From Balneolaceae bacterium (GTDB lineage: Bacteria; Bacteroidota; Rhodothermia; Balneolales; Balneolaceae): DNA of 47,429 nucleotides. A program made the translations under genes and the position numbers. The DNA lies in the NCBI GenBank assembly GCA_003559375.1, contig PWLN01000274.1:1-47429 (forward strand). The letters run 5' to 3'. Below the pieces are notes generated by a model. The model saw nothing but the letters and a program-made list of their open reading frames with translations. It did not search any database and was not told the DNA's origin. Shown piece by piece: positions 28,353 through 38,474 of the stretch (the stretch's first letter is position 1; every line of letters begins with the position of its first letter).

Positions 28353-28645
28353 GGTTTCAGATTCCAGGTTTGTGGTTTGGGATAGAATTAAGTATCCCGT
28401 ATTGAGCATTACCGCCATCCTGTATCCAGTATCAAACACATTGTCTAATAAAGTTCAGACATTAGTTTGTCAGATTCTGGATTAAAAAAAAAGATGAAAC
28501 CATCCAAAATTTTTACAAACAAACTATTGATTTACATCTCATTTTTGCTGATATTAATGTAAGCGCTTACAGTAAGCGCTTACAAGTTACATGTAAATTG
28601 TTGTTATTAAATCATTAATAAAAATTAAAAAAAGCGAGTAAGAAT
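28353..28645. other. Control region of the starch locus
   Basis: This 293-base spacer contains the two operators at 28558-28584 and, at 28410-28430, spacer-like phrases (ATCCTGTATCCAGTATC). No gene is visible. The operators lie about 60-90 bases before the SusE/F-like start. Confidence 0.6.
28558..28584 (+). promoter_or_regulatory. Two abutting LacI-family operators
   Basis: TGTAAGCGCTTACA (28558-28571) is a perfect palindrome, and a second GTAAGCGCTTAC follows at 28572-28583. The CG-centred AAGCGCTT core is the classical LacI/GalR-family half-site pair. It lies upstream of the SusE/F-like gene and a LacI regulator is encoded at 29983, so it is probably that regulator's binding site. Two dyads centred 13-14 bases apart could bind two dimers on nearly opposite faces of the helix, or alternatively one. 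Confidence 0.8.
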
Positions 28646-29800
28646 ATGAAAAAGTATGCTATAATACTGTTTTCAGTTTTCGTTGCCTTTGCCATGATAT
28701 CTTGCAGCGATGACAGTATACCCATTATCGATGTGCCAAATGGCGATGACAATGGTGACGATAATGGTGATGACCTGGGAACAGTATATTCAATTATATT
28801 CAATGTAGATGGTGGAGGTACATTTACCTTTTCTGTAGACATGGATGGAGCCACCATTGAAGGTGAAGATCTGCCGGATGATTTCACCGGAGATGTGTTC
28901 ACTTTTAATCCGAATAATCACAGAGTATTTATTGCGGGTTCATTTGTAGACTGGCCACAGCCAGGATCACAGGCAAATCTTCAATTAAGCAGGTCAGGTG
29001 CAGAGCCAGGCATAACAGTAGCAGAAGGCCCAGAGCAATTTAAATTCTTTATTGTGCCTGGAAATGATGCCACATGGGATTATGGCGAATGGGAAGGTGA
29101 CCCGAACCGTACCGTTGATATTACCTCAGGTGGAGACTATTTCAGTGCTTGGGGCGATCAGTCTATGATTGAAGAACCAGAACCACCTGCATTTGAAGAG
29201 CTGTTTATGATTGGAGATGCAGTAGGAGGATGGGACTGGGACGAGGTAAATCTTCCAATGATACCCGTAGCTGAAAAACCCGATCTGTTCTGGAAAATTG
29301 TATGGATTGATGCCGAAGGTGGATTCAAATTTGCACCTCAAAGAGCATGGCAAGACGATTTCGGTTATGACGGAAACGATCCGGTTGATGAAATCTACAG
29401 TTTCGGTGGCGATAATGTTCCAGCGCCAGGCGAAGCAGGTTACTATATGGTTGTTGTAAATGTGGATACTCAGGAAATCGCTGTAACAGCACCACTGGTT
29501 TATCTGATCGGAGAAACAGTTGGTTCATGGGATACAGCTATCGAAGATGCACTTTTCGAGGTTGACAATGAGAATGAAGTTATTACCATTACCAGAGAAC
29601 TTGCAGCTGAAGAGCTCAGAATGTATGCCTGGTTTGATAAAGGCTGGTTTACCGACTGGTGGCAATCAGAATTCATTATACTCGATAATGAGATTGAATT
29701 CAGAGGAGCTGGAGGTGAGCAGGAGCGTGTAAATCTTGAAGAAGCAAGAGAATATACGATTGACCTGAACTTCAGGACTGGTGAAGGCTTCATCAACTGA
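28646..29800 (+). CDS. SusE/SusF-like surface starch-binding lipoprotein
   Basis: Outer-membrane lipoprotein, 384 aa, lipobox ending at Cys20 (MISC), followed by a low-complexity acidic GDDNGDDNGDD linker (about residues 31-43) typical of surface-exposed lipoproteins. Later segments have the SusE/SusF style of carbohydrate-binding beta domains (FIAGSFVDWP near 104, LFMIGDAVGGWDWDEVNLPM near 186, VYLIGETVGSWD near 285), each rich in Trp. It probably holds alpha-glucan for the amylase encoded downstream. Unusually it is the first gene after the operators, with no susC/susD directly before it. Confidence 0.82.
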   Translation: MKKYAIILFSVFVAFAMISCSDDSIPIIDVPNGDDNGDDNGDDLGTVYSIIFNVDGGGTFTFSVDMDGATIEGEDLPDDFTGDVFTFNPNNHRVFIAGSFVDWPQPGSQANLQLSRSGAEPGITVAEGPEQFKFFIVPGNDATWDYGEWEGDPNRTVDITSGGDYFSAWGDQSMIEEPEPPAFEELFMIGDAVGGWDWDEVNLPMIPVAEKPDLFWKIVWIDAEGGFKFAPQRAWQDDFGYDGNDPVDEIYSFGGDNVPAPGEAGYYMVVVNVDTQEIAVTAPLVYLIGETVGSWDTAIEDALFEVDNENEVITITRELAAEELRMYAWFDKGWFTDWWQSEFIILDNEIEFRGAGGEQERVNLEEAREYTIDLNFRTGEGFIN

Positions 29801-29830
29801 TTTTTCATGACCAGTCATAAATAATATAAA

Positions 29831-29870
29831 AACCCACTCGCTCTCTTCTGAGTGGGTGGGTTTTTTATTT
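29831..29870 (+). terminator. Intrinsic terminator after the SusE/F-like gene
   Basis: ACCCACTC and GAGTGGGT pair around a ten-base loop (29832-29857), followed by GGG and TTTTTTATTTT. It lies 31 bases after the stop and isolates the lipoprotein transcript from the regulator gene. Confidence 0.88.
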
Positions 29871-29982
29871 TAAATCAATAATCAGGCAGACAAGTAGTTG
29901 TAACTTTTTTCTGATGTTGAATAACTTTATATACCTTTCGCAAAATCTGTCTTTCATAATTTCATAACTAATCCCGTCTGAT

Positions 29983-30975
29983 TTGCCAAAAACCATCTAT
30001 GATATTGCCAAAGCAGCTAATGTAAGTATTGCGACTGTTTCAAGGGTATTTAACAGTTCGAATACGGTAAAGGAAGCTACAAAAAAAAGAGTTCTCAGAA
30101 TTGCCGATGAGATGGGGTATCATCCTCAGGCTTATGCACAAAGACTTGCCAGCAGAAGAAAAAACAGTATTATGATGCTGGTACCAGTAATGTCGAACCA
30201 CTTTTTTACTGAAATCCTCAAAGGTACCCAGGATATTCTTGTTGATTTAAATATCGAACTAACCATCCAAAACATAAATCAGGAGCTGGGTGTTTTCAGG
30301 CAAGTTGAACAAATCCTGAAGCGGCAGTGGGCCGATGGCTATTTACTGGTATCGCTTCATCTAAGTGAACAGGAGTTAAAGAAACTGAAACGCTTTAATG
30401 TACCCCTCAGTTTGCTTGATGATGTTTCACCCACCTTTGATTCTGTGGGTTTCGATAATGTGGCCGGAGGTTACAAAGCAACTACATACCTGCTGGAAAA
30501 AGGATACAGAGATATCGCATTCCTATCCGGGAAGGTATCTTCAAAACCGGTTAAAGAGAGGCTTCAGGGATATAAAAAAGCACTGATGGAGCACCAGATT
30601 CCATTTTCTGATGAAAGGATTTTCCTTGGTGATACGATGGACAGAGACGGTTTTACAGAAAAAAGCGGCTATCAGGCCATGTTAAAAATTTTGTCAAACT
30701 ACCCTGTTCCGGATGCTGTATTTTGTTCATCAGATATTAAAGCCATTGGGGCCCTTAAAGCAATAAAAGACCTTAATGTCAAACTGCCAATGGTTAGTTA
30801 TGACAACCTTTCAATATCAGAATATACCGGGCTAAGCACGATTCACCAGCCTATGTATGAAATGGGATATCATGCAACCAAGCATTTGATTGAAAGGATT
30901 AATAATCCTGAGGCACCCATTTGTGATCACGTACACGACCCGGAACTGATCATCCGGAGTTCTTCTGAAATTTAA
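29983..30975 (+). CDS. LacI-family transcriptional regulator
   Basis: DNA-binding repressor or activator, 330 aa, starting at TTG (MPKTIYDIAK). The N-terminal helix-turn-helix (IYDIAKAANVSIATVSRVF, residues 5-23) and hinge are canonical. The rest is a periplasmic-binding-protein-like sensor domain for a sugar effector. It lies between the SusE/F-like lipoprotein and the secreted amylase, so it most likely controls both through the AAGCGCTT operators upstream. The effector is probably maltose or a derivative, by analogy with MalR-type regulators. Confidence 0.92.
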   Translation: MPKTIYDIAKAANVSIATVSRVFNSSNTVKEATKKRVLRIADEMGYHPQAYAQRLASRRKNSIMMLVPVMSNHFFTEILKGTQDILVDLNIELTIQNINQELGVFRQVEQILKRQWADGYLLVSLHLSEQELKKLKRFNVPLSLLDDVSPTFDSVGFDNVAGGYKATTYLLEKGYRDIAFLSGKVSSKPVKERLQGYKKALMEHQIPFSDERIFLGDTMDRDGFTEKSGYQAMLKILSNYPVPDAVFCSSDIKAIGALKAIKDLNVKLPMVSYDNLSISEYTGLSTIHQPMYEMGYHATKHLIERINNPEAPICDHVHDPELIIRSSSEI

Positions 30976-31043
30976 AATTTACAATGAAACTCTGACCAAT
31001 TCTGAACGTTTCTTAACGCAATTAATTTGCATATTCCATTTAC

Positions 31044-33947
31044 ATGAAATCAATTAAGGCTATTTTTCTCATATCAATAATTTTGCTTTTTCCTGCAGAT
31101 TTATTTTCTCAGGAAACTATTGATGTTACGTTCCGATACACCCCCAACGAAAACGCCATTCGCAGTTTCGTGCCCGGTTCATTCAATAACTGGGGAAACA
31201 ATAGTAATGGCAGAATTGATGTTAATGATGGTTCTTTATTGTCTGTTGATGAAGAATACGGTTTCAGCTATCAGGTAATTCCTCTTGTTGTAGGTGGAGG
31301 TTCATTGAGTCATGAAGGTGCTTCGGGTTACGGATATAAATTTCACGAACACTACAACCAAAGCGGAACAGAATGGCAGTGGTTTACCGATCCAATCAAC
31401 CCGATAGCGATCGGGGCTAACAACGATTCTTTCATCGAGGTAACACATCCACTCATTTTTCAGGTTGAACCTTCATCAGGCAGTGTTCAGCGTGATGCCC
31501 CTCCGGGGATTATTGCTGCGATAGCTGCTGTTTCAAGCGATCCAATTGATGTGACTGAATCACATATAATGCTGAACGGATCGATTGCCGGCACGTTTGA
31601 AGGGTTCTATGAAACAGAAAGACAATTGTTGATTATCCCGTCTATCCAGGAATTTGATGTTAGCCCAATGATTGGTGAAAACAGCCTCACGATAGTTGCT
31701 GTAACAAATGAGGGAGTAAGAAAAGAGTTGTCGGTTACATTTACCTATATTGCGACTCCCGATGTAACAGACGCTCCAAGGCCAACCGGTCTTGAAGACG
31801 GGATTACCTATTATGATGATGATCCTTCGAAAGTCAGCTTTTCAATTTTTGCACCACATAAAGAATTTGTGCATATCATTGGTGACCACAGCGACTGGCA
31901 GGTACGTGAAGAATACCTCATGAAGAGAGACGCGCCACGTGCCGACAGTGTACATTACTGGATTACCATTGACGATTTTACACCCGGCGAAACCTATCGT
32001 TTCCAATACCTGATTGATGGGGAAATCCGCGTTGCCGACCTCTTCTCGGAACTGGTGCTTCATCCCACACGAGATCAGCAGATATCCTCATCAGTATATC
32101 CTAACATGCCGCCATATCCGCATGGCCTTACAACGGAATATGTGAGTGTAATCGAACCTGGAACAGAGGCCTATCAATGGAGGGTGCCGGAGTTTGAACG
32201 CAGGCCTGTGGAAGAATTGATCATCTATGAACTGCTGCTGCGCGACTTCGTAGAGCATAGCACCTATGTAACCCTTCGGGATACACTCGATTATCTTGAA
32301 CGCCTGGGTATAAATGCCATAGAACTAATGCCAGTACAAGAATTTGACGGGAATCTTAGCTGGGGGTACAATCCGGTTTTTCACGGAGCTTTGGATAAAT
32401 CGTATGGTACCCGCAGGGCATTTAAGGAGTTTATTGACGAAGCTCACAGCCGGGGTATTGCTGTAATTCTGGATGTGGTGTATAACCATGCTCAAGATGA
32501 TTCCCCGCTAATTCGAACATTTGGAACAAACCGAACCGGAAGTTTTTCTACCGGCAACCCGCTGCTTGGTCCGGGTCATGCCTATAACGTGTTTTTTCAT
32601 TTAAATCATGATCATCCTTATATCAAATACTGGCTGGACCGTATGAACCGCTATTGGTTGGAAACCTATAATATTGACGGTTATCGTTTTGATCTTACAA
32701 AAGGTTTTGCATCCAATGTAAGCAACCGCTCTTTGCTGGATGGGAACAACCCGCAAAGAATCAGAAATCTTAAACGGATGTATGGTGCCATAAGAGAGTA
32801 TGACAAAGACGCCTATATTATACTGGAACATTTTGCTGCTAACAGTGAGGAACGTGAACTTGAGTTGCATGTCATGCTCCTCTGGGGTAATCATAACCAT
32901 AATTACTCAGAAGGGGTAATGGGGTGGAATCAGGGTGGGAACTCTGATATGTCTGGTATTTATTTCAGGAACCGGCAATTTCAGAACCCACATCTTGTGG
33001 GTTATATGTAGAGCCATGATGAACAATGGCTGATGCATAAAGCCCGCAATTTTGGAAACCAAAACAACCGTGATTTTCACGATGTGCGAGATCTCGATAC
33101 TGCACTGCAAAGAATGAAACTTGCCGGAGCATTCTTTTTTACCATTCCCGGGCCAAAAATGCTGTGGCAGTTCGGTGAGCTTGGTTATGGATGGAATGAC
33201 GGTGAATGTGTAAAACCTGGTGATGGCAGTGATGGTGATTGCAGACCTCAGGATCCAGGGCGTACTGCAGAAAAACCGGTTCGATGGGATTACTACGAGG
33301 ATGAGAACCGATTCCGGCTTTACCGTTCCTGGGGAGAACTGATTCGGTTGAGAAATACCAGCCCGGTATTTACGAGTAGTGAAACAGAATTCAGCTCATC
33401 ATTAAGAGGTGATACCAAATGGATACGGCTGGAGCATGATGATATGGATGTACTGATCGTGGGTAATTTTGGGGTGGATGTTCATGAGCTTAATGCAGTG
33501 TTACCTTATGCCGGTGAGTGGTATGAATTCATTACCGGAAAGTCTGAACAGTTCAATGAATCATCGGTTACATTCAGCCTGGCACCGGCTGAATTCAGAA
33601 TATATACATCTGACCCGGTGGAACCTGCTGAAGCGAATGTGTTCTTTAAGCCAGGTGAAGATGGCTTCACAGGCCTTCCCGAGCGTTTTGAACTGCGGCC
33701 AAACTATCCAAATCCATTCAATCCAAGTACAAACCTGACTTACGAAATTCCTGCTGAAGCCAGTGTGAGAATTAATGTTTACGATATTCTTGGCCGGCAG
33801 GTGGCAACACTCGTTAATGAAGACGCTCACCGCCCTGGCATTTTTACTATCACATTCGATGCAAATTCACTCAGCAGCGGTGTATATCTTGCCCGTCTTA
33901 TTAGCGGAAGTACCTCCATCATTCAAAAGATGACGTTTGTTAAATGA
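31044..33947 (+). pseudogene. Secreted GH13 alpha-amylase with T9SS sorting domain, interrupted by TAG
   Basis: Extracellular starch-degrading enzyme, 967 codons. It has a signal peptide (to about LFSQ, residue 23), beta domains including an E-set/CBM48-like module (about 260-370), and a GH13 barrel with Asp477-His482 (DVVYNH), nucleophile Asp550 (GYRFD), acid Glu595 (ILEHF) and Asp659 (SHD). A C-terminal type IX secretion sorting domain spans about 880-967 (PNYPNPFNPST; IYDILGR-like VYDILGRQ). The frame is open throughout except TAG at 33009-33011 (codon 656), giving GYM-stop-SHDEQ. The family pattern ESHDE predicts Glu (GAG). If the stop is real, the product loses Asp659, the beta-sandwich domain and the export signal, and would be inactive. 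Confidence 0.9.
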
Positions 33948-34194
33948 CGTTATTCTGAATGTTGAGAAACTAATTATTACGTCATTTCAATACAGGTGCA
34001 TCATCCTGAGGAATCGGTAGTGGATAATTGTACCCGAACACTATCTGATGAATCGCAAATAAGCATGCGGAAATATTTGAAAAGCATCCATTAACACTCT
34101 TCTCATTTGCATTATATTTTCCGACATTTACGCTGAGATTTTCACAAACTTCCTATTGAAAGTTCTGCATCAATTAAAATACAGTACCTTATTT

Positions 34195-34329
34195 AACCCG
34201 GATTACGCATTAGACTTCCGAAGTCTTACGGAGTATCGAAAGGAACCTTCATCGGTTAACATATTGAAGATTTAAAAAAAACTTGAAAGACTTCGGAAGT
34301 CTTTTTGGTCGTATGCGTAATTTGGGTTT
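34195..34329. repeat. 135-bp inverted-repeat (REP/BIME-like) element
   Basis: Two 15-base hyphenated palindromes face each other: AGACTTC-C-GAAGTCT at 34212-34226 and AGACTTC-G-GAAGTCT at 34288-34302. They are flanked by outer complementary arms ATTACGCAT (34202-34210) with ATGCGTAAT (34313-34321), and AACCC (34195-34199) with GGGTT (34324-34328). The whole could fold into one long stem with a roughly 60-base apical loop, or into two hairpins. It ends 25 bases before the TonB-receptor start. It resembles paired REP elements or a small non-autonomous mobile element. The rest of the 407-base spacer (from 33948) shows no gene. Confidence 0.75.
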
Positions 34330-34354
34330 AATCAATTATTGAAACAGTTTTTTT

Positions 34355-37135
34355 ATGAGCTACTCTGTGAAATTAAATACTGGCAGCACGGTTTCAGGCC
34401 ATTTTCGAAATTGGTTATTGTTCTTCTTATTCCTTCTTTTAATCTTTTCACCGGTAGTTTTAGCCCAAAACACCGGCACAATTAGCGGTGTGGTTACAGA
34501 TAATCATGGAAATGTATTGCCGAGTGCGGCAATATTACTTGCCGGTACCGAAACCGGTACATCAACAGATGCTGATGGAAATTTCTCATTCAATGTGTTA
34601 CCAGGCGAATATACACTTCAGGTAAGTTTTATAGGTTATCAGACTTACAGAAATGTAGTTCTGGTGGTAGGTGGTGATATACTGGATGTTCACATAGTAC
34701 TACGATCTGTAATTATTGGCGGAGATGAAGTGGTAATTCTTGGATCCCGCAGAGGGGATGGACGTTCTATCACACAATCTCCTGTTCCGGTTGATGTTAT
34801 AACTGCCCGGGAAATTCAGACAACAGGTTTAACACAAACAACGCAGATTATCCGGGCTCTTATTCCCTCGTTCAATTCACCGGAGTCGACTGTTACTGAT
34901 GGCAGCGACCATGTGCGGCCAGCTACACTCAGGGGGTTAGGCCCTGACCAGAGCCTTATTCTCATCAATGGTAAACGGCGCCATACGAGTTCTATCCTTC
35001 ATATTAATGCAACGGTTGGAAGGGGCTCAACAGGTGTTGACCTGAATGCCATACCTGCCAATATGATTGATCGGATAGAAGTGCTTCGTGATGGAGCGGC
35101 TGCACAATATGGCTCGGATGCCATTGCGGGTGTGATAAACATTGTTCTTAAAGAAAGTACCGGTTTTGATGCATCCTTTTCGTATGGCCAGTACGCGAGC
35201 TATCAGGAAAGGGGATATGCTCCGAATCAGGCGCTACCGGCAACCGGAGTTAATTCAGAAACAGCTGCCTTCCAAAGTTTACCCTTTTATCCCGGAGTGG
35301 AAAATGTATGGAGACTGGATGGAAAAACAATCAACCTGCACGCAGGTTATGGTTTTGAACTGCCTAATAATGGTAGACTGTATACAGCAGTTCAGTATCG
35401 GGATAAAGGCAGAACCAATCGCGCAGGCCTTGACCCAAGATTAAATTATCCTACACTGGAAGATGGCTCACCCGATCCGCGAGAATTTTCCTTTAACAGA
35501 GATAATCATCGTTACGGTTCCAGTGAACTGCTTGATGTGAGCGGTTTCTTTAACGGTTTTATGGAAGTTGCCGAAAATTTAAGTTTTTACGCTTTTGGCG
35601 GAGTAAGTTTAAGAAATGGTGTATCCGGAGGCTTTTATCGCCCGGCTCGTGATAACAGAAACCTGCCCGAATTTTACCCAGACGGGTTTCTGCCATTGAT
35701 AACTACTGATATTTATGATGGTTCGGTTGCAGTGGGATTTAATGGAATGTTGGGAATATGGAAATTTGATCTGAGTCAGGTTTATGGACACAATTCAATC
35801 GAATATGGAGTAACAAATTCACTAAACAGATCGATGGGTATAAGCAGCCCCACCACTTTCAGGGCGGGAACATTGGCTTTTGATCAGGCAACCACAAATT
35901 TCGATCTTGTACGTACTGCCAATATTGGAACAGCCCAGCCGCTAAGTATTGCTTTAGGTGCAGAATACCGTTACGAACTCTACAGGATAATTCGTGGTGA
36001 AGCAGCTTCCTATGCTGATGGTGGGATGGGAGGCGCACCGGGTTCGCAGGTTTTTCCGGGATATTCACCAAGAAATGAACAGAATGAAAACCGTTTCAGT
36101 ATTGCTGCTTATGCCGATCTTGAGACTGATATTGTTGAGCAGTGGACGGTAGGCCTCGCAGGGCGTTTCGAAAGTTATAGTGACTTTGGTAATACTTTAA
36201 CCGGAAAATTCAGTACACGGTTTGAAATTCTTAATGGGTTGGCTTTGAGAGGCGCAGCAAGTACCGGATTCAGGGCGCCTTCTCTGGCACAATCTTATTT
36301 CACTTCAATTGCAACTACATTCAGAGAAGGAATAGCCTATGAAGTAGGCACCTTTCCTGTTAACTCCCCACCGGCCATTGCACTGGGAGCTGAGCCCCTT
36401 GACGCTGAAACATCTGTAAATTTAAGTGCAGGAGTAACATTTGAAAGAGGTAATTTTTTACTCACTGCTGATCTATATACTATATCCATCAAGGATAGAA
36501 TTGTGATGACAGAAAATTTCCTTGGAGGGGGAATTCCTGCATTTCTAGAATCACAGGGAATTAATGCCACTGGTGGGAGGTATTTTACAAACGCTGTAAA
36601 TTCTCAAACAAAAGGAATCGATATTATTGCTCGATACGGACTGAACTTTTCAGCACAATCCACATTGGTATTTACTCTTGGTATGAATTTTAATCAGACT
36701 GAAATAACCAACACGGACGAAATTCAGACACCATCTGTACTTCGTGAATTCACAGAAACACCACTTTTTGGAAGGGTGGAAGTCGGGCGGTTTGAAGTGG
36801 GTCAGCCCAGAAGTACGATCAATTTTATGGCTGCATACACATTGAATAGCTGGAATGTACTAACAAGAATCACACAATTTGGTGAAATAGAAGCTTTGCG
36901 GAGAAACGAGGATAATGACCAGGTATTTGGGGCGAAGATTTTAACTGATTTCGAAATTTCTTACAATATCAGCGATCATGTTACCCTGGCTTTTGGCGGT
37001 AATAATATTTTTGATATTTATCCTGATAAAACTTTTCAAAGTGAAAGTAATAATGGAATATTTCAGTATTATTCGTTTTCACCATCAGGATTTGATGGAA
37101 GGTTTCTATATTCAAGGATTCGCGTGAACATATAA
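34355..37135 (+). CDS. TonB-dependent outer-membrane receptor
   Basis: Energy-driven outer-membrane importer, 926 aa. It has a signal peptide (cleavage near residue 38, VLAQ), a CarboxypepD_reg-like beta domain (about 42-120, GTISGVVTDNHGNVLPSA), a plug domain with RGLGPDQSLILINGKRRH and IEVLRDGAAAQYGSDAIAGVIN (about 140-265), and a long beta barrel. It lacks SusC-type length (about 1000 aa) and has no SusD partner, so it belongs with the ordinary siderophore/cofactor/peptide-type receptors. Its TAA stop directly abuts the ATG of the DAACS symporter (TAAATG), which suggests both import the same compound across successive membranes. Confidence 0.93.
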   Translation: MSYSVKLNTGSTVSGHFRNWLLFFLFLLLIFSPVVLAQNTGTISGVVTDNHGNVLPSAAILLAGTETGTSTDADGNFSFNVLPGEYTLQVSFIGYQTYRNVVLVVGGDILDVHIVLRSVIIGGDEVVILGSRRGDGRSITQSPVPVDVITAREIQTTGLTQTTQIIRALIPSFNSPESTVTDGSDHVRPATLRGLGPDQSLILINGKRRHTSSILHINATVGRGSTGVDLNAIPANMIDRIEVLRDGAAAQYGSDAIAGVINIVLKESTGFDASFSYGQYASYQERGYAPNQALPATGVNSETAAFQSLPFYPGVENVWRLDGKTINLHAGYGFELPNNGRLYTAVQYRDKGRTNRAGLDPRLNYPTLEDGSPDPREFSFNRDNHRYGSSELLDVSGFFNGFMEVAENLSFYAFGGVSLRNGVSGGFYRPARDNRNLPEFYPDGFLPLITTDIYDGSVAVGFNGMLGIWKFDLSQVYGHNSIEYGVTNSLNRSMGISSPTTFRAGTLAFDQATTNFDLVRTANIGTAQPLSIALGAEYRYELYRIIRGEAASYADGGMGGAPGSQVFPGYSPRNEQNENRFSIAAYADLETDIVEQWTVGLAGRFESYSDFGNTLTGKFSTRFEILNGLALRGAASTGFRAPSLAQSYFTSIATTFREGIAYEVGTFPVNSPPAIALGAEPLDAETSVNLSAGVTFERGNFLLTADLYTISIKDRIVMTENFLGGGIPAFLESQGINATGGRYFTNAVNSQTKGIDIIARYGLNFSAQSTLVFTLGMNFNQTEITNTDEIQTPSVLREFTETPLFGRVEVGRFEVGQPRSTINFMAAYTLNSWNVLTRITQFGEIEALRRNEDNDQVFGAKILTDFEISYNISDHVTLAFGGNNIFDIYPDKTFQSESNNGIFQYYSFSPSGFDGRFLYSRIRVNI

Positions 37136-38428
37136 ATGAACACAATCAAGCTCCCCAAAAATTATTTGCTGGTCGGTTCGCTTGGTGCAATGTTGGTTGG
37201 TCTTACAGCAGGTGTAGTTGCTCAACAAGGCGATTTCAAGTTTTTATTCTCCTTGTCATCATTTCTTGAACCCATTGGTGCCCTTTGGATTAATTCATTA
37301 AGGATGCTGGTTTTGCCGCTGCTCATATCCTACATTATAATGGCAGTAGCGTCGTTCTCTGAAGTAAAATCAACATTCCGTGTTGGTGGAGGTGCCATAT
37401 TTGCACACCTGATCTATCTTTGCATGGGGATTGCTGTTATGCTAATTATTGTACCTCCGCTGGTTGCACAATTCGAAATTACACCGGCAATCAGGGAAGC
37501 CCTTCAAAGCCAGAATATTCAAACACCAACGGTTTCAAGTGATGCAGATCCATCTGCTGGTTTAGGTGGAATTATCAGCCACATTATTCCGAGTAATATC
37601 TTCAGGGCTGCAGCAAATGAAGATATACTTCCAATTTTTGCAGCAACGCTTCTTTTTGCATTGGCATTATCACGCGTATCCGAAACCCATAGAAAACCTA
37701 TACTCGATCTTTTTAAGGCTGTCATCGAAACTCTTCATGTTTTGATCCGATGGATTTTGCTTGCGATGCCTTATGCAGTTTTTATTCTTGTATTTTCTAT
37801 GGCCACACGCGCAGGACTGGATTTATTCGCAGCTTTGGCTTATTTCGTGATATTGTTCTGTGGTTTACTGATTATACTCACACTATTTTTATACATTGTA
37901 ACACCAATTTTGGGTGGAGTTTCCATATCACGTTTTGCCCGGGCAGCTGCTCCTGCTCAGGTTATGGCTGTGGGCACAAGATCATCAATGGTGTGTCTGC
38001 CAGCACTGATTGAGGGTGCCCGCGACCGGCTTGGGCTTCCGCCAGGAGTGGTTGGAATTGTAATGCCTCTATCAGTTTCCATGTTTAAAATAAATAAAGC
38101 CGTATCCGGTCCCCTGCAAATATTCTTTCTTTCACATTTGTATGGCATCCCGCTTGAACCATTAGCTATTGCAGCTTTTTTTATGGCATATATTCCCACA
38201 AGTTTTAGTTCGCCCGGCATACCAAGCGGCGGTTTTTTTGTATCTCTACCACTCTATATTGCCTTGGGGTTACCGATTGAGGGTGTGGTACTATTACGTA
38301 CGGTAGATGCGATTCCTGATATTTTCAAAACACTTGCAAATGTAACTGAAGATATGAGTGTAGCCACACTCGTTTCACGTTTTTCACCGGAGTCTGCTAT
38401 TGCAGCAACTTCTTCCGTAGTTCAGTAG
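37136..38428 (+). CDS. SLC1/DAACS-type symporter with altered cation-site motif
   Basis: Inner-membrane dicarboxylate/amino-acid:cation symporter-family protein, 430 aa. Recognisable blocks are TRSSMVCLP (281-289, usually TSSSATLP), the re-entrant-loop PG rich segment, and DIFKTLANVTED (395-406) equivalent to DMGRTxxNVTGD. The family's NMDGT sodium-site motif is FKINK here (317-321), and the substrate-binding Arg of the last helix is Lys398. Substrate and coupling ion therefore probably differ from glutamate/Na+. It is translated directly after the TonB receptor with zero spacing. Confidence 0.88.
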   Translation: MNTIKLPKNYLLVGSLGAMLVGLTAGVVAQQGDFKFLFSLSSFLEPIGALWINSLRMLVLPLLISYIIMAVASFSEVKSTFRVGGGAIFAHLIYLCMGIAVMLIIVPPLVAQFEITPAIREALQSQNIQTPTVSSDADPSAGLGGIISHIIPSNIFRAAANEDILPIFAATLLFALALSRVSETHRKPILDLFKAVIETLHVLIRWILLAMPYAVFILVFSMATRAGLDLFAALAYFVILFCGLLIILTLFLYIVTPILGGVSISRFARAAAPAQVMAVGTRSSMVCLPALIEGARDRLGLPPGVVGIVMPLSVSMFKINKAVSGPLQIFFLSHLYGIPLEPLAIAAFFMAYIPTSFSSPGIPSGGFFVSLPLYIALGLPIEGVVLLRTVDAIPDIFKTLANVTEDMSVATLVSRFSPESAIAATSSVVQ

Positions 38429-38474
38429 AAATGGGAAATTATTTAATACTTCTATCCGCAACATTTTAATCAAT

